Shown: one piece after another, positions 1 to 6,390 of the stretch
How the letters are laid out: each line of letters begins with the position of its first letter
Numbering within the stretch: the first letter of the stretch is position 1
Assembly (NCBI GenBank): GCA_900557645.1
Contig: USSZ01000004.1
Coordinates: 1 to 43,214 of the forward strand
Length of the DNA stretch: 43,214 nt
Source of the DNA: an uncultured Eubacteriales bacterium
GTDB lineage: Bacteria > Bacillota > Clostridia > Christensenellales > UBA1242
Reading direction: 5' to 3'
Translations under genes and position numbers: made by a program
The notes under the pieces: model-generated
What the model was told of the DNA's origin: nothing
Seen by the model: the letters and a program-made list of their open reading frames with translations, nothing else
Database searches by the model: none

Positions 1-378
1 CTCCAAAATAATATTAGGGATACTTGTTATTATAGGTAAAGCCATAACCATGATAATAATCTTTCCACCCAATAAGACTTTATCACCTAGCGATTGATTT
101 CCAGTATCAGAACAAATTCCAGCAGTAAATTCAATCAAATAACCAACTCCAATAATTTTAAGTAATAATTTATATAGATTAGAATTTAAACCACTTATAT
201 TTATAATATTTTTAAACGTATCAAAAACATCAGTTAAATAATTGATAATCATAAAAAGAATTATCAATCCACCCACTATAGTAATAATTATTGCAAAATC
301 AGAACGAATTGGTCTAACTATTATTGTCGCTAAACAAGTTATAAGACCAATTGCTATTATTTTAAATATAACGTCCAT
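1..378 (-). CDS. spoIIIAD: Stage III sporulation protein AD (3' end cut by window edge)
   Basis: Partial gene; the open frame runs from ATG at 378 to base 1 without a stop (126 codons), close to the roughly 130 residues usual for SpoIIIAD, so only the last few residues are missing. The protein is strongly hydrophobic, with several membrane segments and the loop NQSLGDKVLLGGK near the C-terminal half. SpoIIIAD is part of the SpoIIIA-SpoIIQ channel between mother cell and forespore. A ribosome binding site AGAGGG lies 2 bases before the ATG, and the gene starts 6 bases after spoIIIAC, so the two are co-transcribed. Identification rests on hydrophobic pattern, size and operon order AA-AB-AC-AD. 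Confidence 0.9.
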   Translation of the reverse strand, partial: MDVIFKIIAIGLITCLATIIVRPIRSDFAIIITIVGGLIILFMIINYLTDVFDTFKNIINISGLNSNLYKLLLKIIGVGYLIEFTAGICSDTGNQSLGDKVLLGGKIIIMVMALPIITSIPNIILE

Positions 379-384
379 ATCCCT

Positions 385-579
385 CTAAAAATTAAATATT
401 GTTTTTAAAGTTGTAAATAAATCTCCTAGTAAATTCAATACCATAATTAATACTATAATTAATCCTGCAAGCGTTGCAAGTGTTGATATTTCATCCTTTC
501 CTGTTTGCTTTAATATTTGTCCAACAATCGCTGTAAGAATACCTATAGCAGCAATTTTAAAAATAATATCGACATCCAT
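385..579 (-). CDS. spoIIIAC: Stage III sporulation protein AC
   Basis: A 64-residue, two-helix membrane protein with the characteristic core FKIAAIGILTAIVGQILKQ, including the GKDE turn between helices, matching the length and layout of SpoIIIAC. It is a small integral component of the SpoIIIA channel complex in the outer forespore membrane. The SD GAGGTG precedes the ATG by 5 bases. It lies between spoIIIAB (8-base gap) and spoIIIAD (6-base gap), which fixes its identity. Confidence 0.93.
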   Translation of the reverse strand: MDVDIIFKIAAIGILTAIVGQILKQTGKDEISTLATLAGLIIVLIMVLNLLGDLFTTLKTIFNF

Positions 580-587
580 GTTTCACC

Positions 588-1082
588 TCAAATAAAAATA
601 ACTATCAAAAGTAGTCCTGCAACTATACCAAGTTTAATTGACAAACCACCGTATTTTTTATTATCAGTGAGTGCTGATTTAGAGATTGATTCAAATCTTG
701 TTTGATAATTTTTGATTTCTTTAGATTGGCTATCAACATCACTTCTACCTAGGATTTTAAAAAACATATAAATAATATCTTTTTCATCATCTTTAAGAAA
801 ATTAATATTTTTAAAAAGATCTTCTTTTTCTAAACTATTCTCTTTATTTAAAAAAGCAATGTAATTTTTATCTATTCCATACAAATTATGTTTATGTTTT
901 TCATCTAAATTGTCAAAAATATTTTTAACTCGTTCTCTAGAATAATTTATTTCAACATCAAATTTTTGACATAATAAAACTAAAGATTGAAAGAAATTTG
1001 CACGTGTTTTATATTTTTTAGAAAATATATAACCAATCAAAATTGCAACTCCTGCAAGCATTATTAATAAAACATACTTCAT
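588..1082 (-). CDS. spoIIIAB: Stage III sporulation protein AB
   Basis: A 164-residue protein with one N-terminal membrane helix (about residues 3-20), a charged soluble middle and a hydrophobic C-terminal helix (KLGIVAGLLLIVIFI). This is the SpoIIIAB layout; the family resembles type II secretion F proteins and works with the SpoIIIAA ATPase in the mother-cell-to-forespore channel. The conserved stretch LGRSDVDSQSKEI is typical of the family. SD AAGGAG lies before the ATG. It follows spoIIIAA by about 10 bases, in the canonical order. Confidence 0.9.
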   Translation of the reverse strand: MKYVLLIMLAGVAILIGYIFSKKYKTRANFFQSLVLLCQKFDVEINYSRERVKNIFDNLDEKHKHNLYGIDKNYIAFLNKENSLEKEDLFKNINFLKDDEKDIIYMFFKILGRSDVDSQSKEIKNYQTRFESISKSALTDNKKYGGLSIKLGIVAGLLLIVIFI

Positions 1083-1092
1083 TAAATTCTCC

Positions 1093-1998
1093 TTATATTC
1101 TTAATCTAGAAAAATTTTCATTATAAACACCCTCTATTGTTCCTGGACCGTTTTTCATTGATAATAATACATAACGCTGAAAACATTTTTCTTGAATAAT
1201 TTTTTCAAAAAATGGTTTATGAATAAGATTATTAATATTATCACTATGGACAGATGCAATTATCTTTACACCACAATTAACAGCATACAAAATTGCTTCT
1301 GAATCCTCTTCTTTTCCAAGTTCATCTGTTACAATAATATTGGGACTAAGGGACCGAATACCATTTTCAAATCCAACAACTTTTTTTGAAAAAGAAATTT
1401 TATCTGCAAAATTTCCAATAGATCCATTTTGTCCTAAATCTAACTCTCCTCGCTCATCTAAAACTAATACATTAAATGCGAAGTTTCTTTCGGATAACTG
1501 ATAAACAAAATCTCTTAAAAAAGTGGTTTTACCTGCACCTGGTGGTGAAATTACAAGTGTATTCATCACATTTCCATCAACCAATAAATAATCAAATACA
1601 GGTAAAGAACAATTTTTTATTTCATGGGGAATTCTTATATTAACACTTGTAAAATTAGTCATTGTTTTAATGTTATTATTTTCTTCTATCAAATCTCCAC
1701 CAAGACCTAATCTAATTCCACCTTCTGTAACTATAAAACCTTTTTTGATTTGTTCATTTACTGAATAAATGGAACACTCACTTGCTCTGAAAATAATATC
1801 TTCTATAGTTATTTTAGAAACTTTTATTGCTTCTTTTAAATTCCCTGTAACACCATATTCTCCAAGGAATATTCTTTGCCCACCAATAGATAAAACAATT
1901 GGTTTATCAGCACGTAAACGAATTTCATTGATAGAATTAAAGTTTACTTTATTAATAAGAATATTATATATGTTGTCTGGTAAAATTTTTTCTAACAT
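1093..1998 (-). CDS. spoIIIAA: Stage III sporulation protein AA, secretion-type ATPase
   Basis: ATPase of the SpoIIIA complex, related to type II/IV secretion ATPases. Walker A GAGKTT is at residues 154-159 and Walker B VLVLDERGEL around 177-186. The open frame extends upstream to 2064, but the ATG at 1998 is chosen: it has an AGAGG site 5 bases upstream, gives 301 residues (Bacillus SpoIIIAA is about 307), and starts at MLEKILPDNI as expected for the family. It is the first gene of the spoIIIA operon, separated from efp by a strong terminator, so the operon should have its own promoter. The efp-spoIIIAA adjacency is also found in Bacillus. Confidence 0.95.
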   Translation of the reverse strand: MLEKILPDNIYNILINKVNFNSINEIRLRADKPIVLSIGGQRIFLGEYGVTGNLKEAIKVSKITIEDIIFRASECSIYSVNEQIKKGFIVTEGGIRLGLGGDLIEENNNIKTMTNFTSVNIRIPHEIKNCSLPVFDYLLVDGNVMNTLVISPPGAGKTTFLRDFVYQLSERNFAFNVLVLDERGELDLGQNGSIGNFADKISFSKKVVGFENGIRSLSPNIIVTDELGKEEDSEAILYAVNCGVKIIASVHSDNINNLIHKPFFEKIIQEKCFQRYVLLSMKNGPGTIEGVYNENFSRLRI

Positions 1999-2013
1999 CT
2001 TAACCTCTGTGAT

Positions 2014-2043
2014 AAGGTATGTAAGAATGCTCTTTAAGAATTC
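2014..2043 (-). promoter_or_regulatory. Candidate SigE-type promoter for spoIIIA
   Basis: On the minus strand, GAATTCT, 15 bases, then CATACCTT, about 15 bases before the spoIIIAA start. The second box resembles the SigE -10 consensus CATACAMT at 6 of 8 positions; the first is a poor match to the -35. The spoIIIA operon is SigE-dependent in Bacillus and no good SigA promoter is visible between the efp terminator and spoIIIAA. This is an inference from weak similarity. Confidence 0.3.
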
Positions 2044-2087
2044 TATTACGACAAATAAAGTCAAAATGATTAATAAATTTTGTCAAC

Positions 2088-2121
2088 AAAAAAAGCACTG
2101 ACTTAAAATGTCAATGCTTTT
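2088..2121 (-). terminator. Intrinsic terminator after efp
   Basis: On the minus strand, a 12-bp stem AAAAGCATTGAC / GTCAGTGCTTTT (one G-U pair) with loop ATTTTAA, followed by a T run. Arms lie at 2110-2121 and 2091-2102. It separates efp from the spoIIIA operon. Confidence 0.88.
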
Positions 2122-2136
2122 AATTTATAAAATGTT

Positions 2137-2697
2137 TTATTTAATTCTTTCCATATAACTTCCATCACGAGTATCAATTCTTATTTTATCTCCAATGTTA
2201 ATAAATAATGGAACTGGTAAAACATATCCTGTTTCAACTTTTGCTGGCTTAGTCGTAGATTTTGAAGTATCCCCTTGAATTCCAGGTTCACAATCAACAA
2301 CTTCCAACTCTACAAAGTTTGGTGCGTAAACTGCAAAAGGATTTCCTTTATAGAAATACATAGTGCAATTTTCATTTTCTTTTACAAAATTTAAAACATC
2401 TTCAACACTTTCTTTGTTAAGAGGAATTTGATCGTATGTTTCAACATCCATAAAATAATATATTTCACCGTCGTTATAAAGATAAGTCATTTCTTTTTTT
2501 TCAATTACAGCAACTTGAAATTTATCAGATGGGTTAAATGTAACTTCACGAACTTGTCCTGTCATAACATTTTTCAATTTTGTTCTTACAAATGGAGAAC
2601 CTTTTCCAGGTTTAACATGTAAAAATTCAATAACAGAATATACAACGCCATCCCATTCAAAAGTTGTTCCTTTTCTAAAATCTCCTGCAAATACCAT
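2137..2697 (-). CDS. efp: Translation elongation factor P
   Basis: EF-P relieves ribosome stalling at polyproline by binding between the P and E sites. The 186 residues match the family, with an N-terminal KOW-like domain and two OB domains. The modification loop HVKPGKGSPFVR places the conserved Lys at residue 32, as in Bacillus. The C-terminal signature ending INIGDKIRIDTRDGSYMERIK-like residues is intact. SD AAGGAG precedes the ATG. A promoter at 2726-2754 and a strong terminator at 2088-2121 suggest a monocistronic unit. Confidence 0.97.
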   Translation of the reverse strand: MVFAGDFRKGTTFEWDGVVYSVIEFLHVKPGKGSPFVRTKLKNVMTGQVREVTFNPSDKFQVAVIEKKEMTYLYNDGEIYYFMDVETYDQIPLNKESVEDVLNFVKENENCTMYFYKGNPFAVYAPNFVELEVVDCEPGIQGDTSKSTTKPAKVETGYVLPVPLFINIGDKIRIDTRDGSYMERIK

Positions 2698-2725
2698 AAA
2701 TTTTCTCCTTAACTTAATCTAAAAT

Positions 2726-2754
2726 ATTCTAACATAATTTCTATTATTTGTCTA
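2726..2754 (-). promoter_or_regulatory. Putative SigA promoter of efp
   Basis: Minus strand TAGACA, 17 bases, TAGAAT, with an extended TG motif (TGT) before the -10. The -35 overlaps the last codons of the upstream gene. Match is moderate. Confidence 0.5.
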
Positions 2755-3619
2755 GTAAATTGTTATAAATTTTTTTCATTATTAATGCATCATGTGGCAT
2801 TTGAGACATAGACTCACAAATAACACGTGGATAAATTTTTAAATCAATTAATGCTTCTGCTAGTGGATCAAATTCAGGACCAAATGTTGAATCATCATAA
2901 TTCAAGTGTTTTATCTCTCCCTTTGGACCATATTGAATTTTTGAAAAGTGAATATGGCAAGCATTTGTTCTTTCTAACCCTAACTTTTCAATACAATATT
3001 CTAATATTTTTTTAAAATCATCTTTTGTTTTTAAAGCACCCTGTTCTATGGAATTAATATGTCCAAAATCAAATGTTGGAGTAAGATGAGAATTAACTAA
3101 ACATAAATCAACAACTTCTTTCCATGTTCCTATTTGCATTGATTTCCCCATTGTTTCAGGACATAAAAACAGCCCTTCAAGAATTCCTTCTTGATCCATT
3201 TTATTAAATGTTTCATCAAATCGTTTACGAGTTAATTCTAATGCTTCTTTTCTATCCAATTTACCACAAGAAGCAGGATGAAATACTAATTTATCAGCAC
3301 CAAAGGCATTTAAAAACCTTACACCAGTATATAAATAACCTTGTGTTTTTAAATACATTTCTTCGCTAGGGTTTGCAAAATTAATATAAAAAGGTGCATG
3401 AAGCGATAATTTAATATCAAACTCTTTGAATAAATCTCCAGCCTCTTTTGCTTTTTCTGTTGACATATTATAACCATGACCAAATGAATATTCATAGGCA
3501 TCAAGTCCATAATTTTTAATCCATTTTGGAACATCTAAAATTGTTTTAAATCCTTGATTATAAAATTCTTCTCCTGCCCCCGAAGGACCAAATAATACTT
3601 TCACTTTATTTTTCTCCAT
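2744..3619 (-). CDS. nfo: Endonuclease IV-like TIM-barrel protein (AP endonuclease family 2)
   Basis: The protein (291 residues from the ATG) has the pattern of metal-binding residues of the endonuclease IV/AP_endonuc_2 fold: LSLHAPF (His), LVFHPAS (His), CPET (Glu), TFDFGHIN (Asp and His), ACHIHFS (His), EIKHLN (His) and VICES (Glu). Endonuclease IV cleaves DNA at abasic sites using a trinuclear zinc centre. The family also contains sugar isomerases, but the order and spacing of ligands favour the nuclease. Start choice is open: ATG at 3619 overlaps the NUDIX gene by 14 bases and has no SD, while GTG at 3604 has GGAG 9 bases upstream and removes the overlap; the GTG may be the true start (286 residues). 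Confidence 0.75.
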   Translation of the reverse strand: MEKNKVKVLFGPSGAGEEFYNQGFKTILDVPKWIKNYGLDAYEYSFGHGYNMSTEKAKEAGDLFKEFDIKLSLHAPFYINFANPSEEMYLKTQGYLYTGVRFLNAFGADKLVFHPASCGKLDRKEALELTRKRFDETFNKMDQEGILEGLFLCPETMGKSMQIGTWKEVVDLCLVNSHLTPTFDFGHINSIEQGALKTKDDFKKILEYCIEKLGLERTNACHIHFSKIQYGPKGEIKHLNYDDSTFGPEFDPLAEALIDLKIYPRVICESMSQMPHDALIMKKIYNNLLDK

Positions 3620-4076
3620 TGTTAATATAATGTTTTAATTTTTGTGAACACTTAAATTCTTTAATCAAGTCTGGCTTTAAATTAAAGAGTTTGAGTTCAT
3701 TTAATTTAATCATTTTTATTTTTGTATTATCTTTATCTAAAACATTAGTATTTGCATAAGCACTAATGTTATTAAGTTTATATTTATAAATAAATAAAAC
3801 TTCATGAAATTTTTTATCTCTAAATGTAAAAAAATTTTCAATTACATTAATTAGTTTTAATTGTGATTTATTTAACTTTATACCTGTTTCTTCAAACACT
3901 TCTCTGATTGCTGTTTCTTCTGTATTTTCTCCTATCTTAACTCTTCCACCTATTAAACTATAATAATCATTTGATTTTGATTTTTCAAAAATGCAATTTT
4001 CATCATCATAAATAAAAACACCTACTCTAAAATTGAATTTTTTATTACATATTTCATAAGAAATATCGTCATTCAT
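3606..4076 (-). CDS. NUDIX hydrolase
   Basis: A 156-residue NUDIX protein. The Nudix box GX5EX7REXXEEXG is complete at residues 44-66 (G44, E50, R58, E59, E62, E63, G65), so it should bind Mg2+ and hydrolyse a nucleoside diphosphate linked to some group X. The substrate cannot be read from the sequence. SD AAGGAG lies before the ATG. It lies between truB and the endonuclease IV-like gene, on the same strand and closely spaced, so probably in one transcript with them. Confidence 0.9.
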   Translation of the reverse strand: MNDDISYEICNKKFNFRVGVFIYDDENCIFEKSKSNDYYSLIGGRVKIGENTEETAIREVFEETGIKLNKSQLKLINVIENFFTFRDKKFHEVLFIYKYKLNNISAYANTNVLDKDNTKIKMIKLNELKLFNLKPDLIKEFKCSQKLKHYINNGEK

Positions 4077-4098
4077 AAATATCTCCTTGATATATTTT

Positions 4099-4962
4099 TT
4101 ATATTAATCTTAACTTTATTTTCAATAAATTATCTTTTATTTCTAATAAACCTAAAAACGCTTCACCGGCATATCCACGATATATACCATCTTGACCATT
4201 AAATTTAATATTTAAACCATTTAATAATCTTTGTTCTTCATTGTTATTAAGAAAGATGCTTTTATAATTTTTAAATACTTCATCAGGCATTATTATGCTA
4301 TAATTCCCTGTTTCAATATCTTTGATTGTGTATGCATCATCTAATGAAAAATCCCCACATTTTGTGCGTATTATACTAAGCATAACACCATAAGTGCCAA
4401 GTTCTATTGCTAAATCTCTACAAATAGAACGAATATACGTTCCACTTGAACAATGAATTTCAAATTCATAAGTATTGATTGCAATCTGTTTAATACATTT
4501 TATAGAATAAACTTCTATTTCTTTAGGTTTTAATTTTACATCTACTCCTTCTCTAGCAAGAGAATATGCTGTTCGACCATTAATTTTTTTTGCAGAATAT
4601 AGTGGTGGAATCTGATCTTGTTTTCCAACAAACTTAAATAATATTTTATTTATATCATCTATTGTAACAATTTTATCGTTTCTTTGAGTTACTATTCCTT
4701 CTAAATCTAGCGTATCTGTTGTTTCTCCAAAACGAAATATGGTTTTATAAATTTTATCTTTATTTAGAAAAAAATCAAAAATTTTGGTTGCTTTCCCTAA
4801 AGTTACAGGAAGAAGACCTTCGCCTAAAACATCTAAAGTTCCCAAATGCCCTGCTTTATTCGCTTTTAATAAATATTTAACTTTATTTACAACTTTATTT
4901 GAAGAAATGCCTCTTTCTTTATTTAATAAAATTATACCATTAATTTGATTTAGATCTTTCAT
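4099..4962 (-). CDS. truB: tRNA pseudouridine(55) synthase
   Basis: TruB isomerises U55 of the tRNA T-loop to pseudouridine. The catalytic motif GHLGTLD carries Asp44 (usual form GHTGTLDP; here Thr to Leu and Pro to Val). RTAYSLAREG and CSSGTYIRSICRDL, both family signatures, are present. At 287 residues it is of normal length, with a short divergent C-terminal region in place of a clear PUA domain. It follows nrnA by only a few bases and rbfA further up, the Bacillus order rbfA-nrnA/truB. The SD (AAGGT, 8 bases from ATG) is weak. Confidence 0.95.
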   Translation of the reverse strand: MKDLNQINGIILLNKERGISSNKVVNKVKYLLKANKAGHLGTLDVLGEGLLPVTLGKATKIFDFFLNKDKIYKTIFRFGETTDTLDLEGIVTQRNDKIVTIDDINKILFKFVGKQDQIPPLYSAKKINGRTAYSLAREGVDVKLKPKEIEVYSIKCIKQIAINTYEFEIHCSSGTYIRSICRDLAIELGTYGVMLSIIRTKCGDFSLDDAYTIKDIETGNYSIIMPDEVFKNYKSIFLNNNEEQRLLNGLNIKFNGQDGIYRGYAGEAFLGLLEIKDNLLKIKLRLI

Positions 4963-4968
4963 ATTTAG

Positions 4969-5925
4969 TTACCTTATTATTAAACTAATTACTTTATTTT
5001 TTGCCTCTTGAATATCTCCTGCATTAATTCTTGCACCTGCAGCACACAGATGACCACCTCCATTGAGTTTTTCAGCAATTTTTCTTACATCATAACCACT
5101 TTTAGACCTCAAAGATATGTTAAAAATTCCTTTTTTATCTTCAATTATAGAGAAACTATAATCAATGCCTTGAATTTTAATTAATTCTGCACTATAAAAA
5201 TCGCAATCACTTTTTTTACCTTTCATATTTTTTAATGTGTTATAATCTATCAAACAAAAAGCACAGTTTTTAACTGTCTGTATATTATTCCATAAATATT
5301 CAATGAATTCAATTTCTTTTTTTGTTCTAGACTTAAATTGAATTTCATTTATTCTAGTTATATTTGCTCCTAATTTAGTCAGTTCTAAGGCATTTTTAAA
5401 ACTTTCTTCAGTCGTGTTAGAATTGGTGAATGAATAAGTATCACCTGTTAAACCAGAATATAATAATGTTGCGATTTCTTTGTTAATTTGTTTTTTAAGA
5501 TGCTTTAAAACTTGAAAAACTATTTCTGAACAAGAACTATATTTTTCATTTATATAATTTAATTTTCCTATCAACCCAGAATTTTCATGATGATCCAGAA
5601 CAATTGTGTTTGAATGTTGAACAAACTCTTCTCCATAATCTCCTAGTCTTTCTATTGATGGAGTATCTACGGAAATAAACAAATCAAATTCTTCATTACA
5701 TTTTGAATTAATAATATATTTTTTATCAAATATTAATTTTTGTGTTTCTGTTAATTTATCTTTTGTATACAAAAATGCCTTCTTCCCCATAGTATTAAGC
5801 ATTTCTACTAAAGATAAAGATGAACCTAGTGCATCAAAATCAGGATTAATGTGTGTAAAAACTGCAATAGTTTTTGCTTTTTTTATTTGTTTCGCAATTT
5901 CTTGTATTTTATTATTCTTCATCAT
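4969..5925 (-). CDS. nrnA: DHH-family bifunctional oligoribonuclease / pAp phosphatase
   Basis: NrnA degrades very short RNAs (nanoRNA) and dephosphorylates pAp. The N-terminal DHH domain shows THINPDFDALGSS (metal-binding Asp residues), SVDTPS and LDHHENS, and the C-terminal DHHA1 domain has GGGHLCAAGARI. The frame opens at GTG 5934, but that codon is 3 bases from the AGAGG site, so ATG 5925 (or the adjacent ATG 5922) is preferred, giving about 318 residues. It overlaps the end of rbfA by 14 bases, indicating translational coupling. Confidence 0.92.
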   Translation of the reverse strand: MMKNNKIQEIAKQIKKAKTIAVFTHINPDFDALGSSLSLVEMLNTMGKKAFLYTKDKLTETQKLIFDKKYIINSKCNEEFDLFISVDTPSIERLGDYGEEFVQHSNTIVLDHHENSGLIGKLNYINEKYSSCSEIVFQVLKHLKKQINKEIATLLYSGLTGDTYSFTNSNTTEESFKNALELTKLGANITRINEIQFKSRTKKEIEFIEYLWNNIQTVKNCAFCLIDYNTLKNMKGKKSDCDFYSAELIKIQGIDYSFSIIEDKKGIFNISLRSKSGYDVRKIAEKLNGGGHLCAAGARINAGDIQEAKNKVISLIIR

Positions 5926-6289
5926 TATTATCACTTTCCTCTTTTGGTATATCTATAGTTTTTAATAATTCATTTATTCGTATCGTAGCCTGTGTTCCTT
6001 TATCAATAACAAAGTTTAATTTAGGAACATGGGGCATTTTAACCATTTTAACCAATTCTTTTTTTATAAATCCTTCTGATTTTTGCAAAACAGAAATTAT
6101 AGTATTCAACTCATTTTGGTTATCACTATCAAGTGCTATTTTTATTTTACAAAATTTAAAATCTGGAGTTATATTGACTTCACTGATGTATAAAAGTGAA
6201 TTAAGTCTTGGGTCATTCATTTTATTTTGTATAATATCAGAAAGACACCTTTGAATTTCACTGTTTGCTCTTTCAAATCTGATTGACAT
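5912..6289 (-). CDS. rbfA: Ribosome-binding factor A
   Basis: RbfA is a KH-fold assembly factor for the 30S subunit that acts on the 16S 5' end. The N-terminus MSIRFERANSEIQRCLSDII and the motif DPRLNSLLYISEVNITPDF are typical; 125 residues is the family length. The C-terminal tail is acidic (EESDNNDEE). SD AAGGAG precedes the ATG. It follows infB after about 100 bases that contain an AT-only hairpin. Confidence 0.95.
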   Translation of the reverse strand: MSIRFERANSEIQRCLSDIIQNKMNDPRLNSLLYISEVNITPDFKFCKIKIALDSDNQNELNTIISVLQKSEGFIKKELVKMVKMPHVPKLNFVIDKGTQATIRINELLKTIDIPKEESDNNDEE

Positions 6290-6301
6290 AAAAATCTCCT
6301 T

Positions 6302-6338
6302 AAAAAAATAAAATTATCAAATTTATTGATAATTTTAT
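6302..6338 (-). terminator. AT-rich hairpin with T run between infB and rbfA
   Basis: Perfect 13-bp inverted repeat (arms 6308-6320 and 6326-6338, loop of 5 bases) followed on the minus strand by a run of seven T. Only one G-C pair, so the stem is weak; it may be a partial terminator or processing site that lowers rbfA-nrnA-truB expression relative to infB. Confidence 0.5.
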
Positions 6339-6390
6339 TATACTTTATTTTAACAAATTTTCAAAATGATTAATCTTAAAAAGAAAATTT

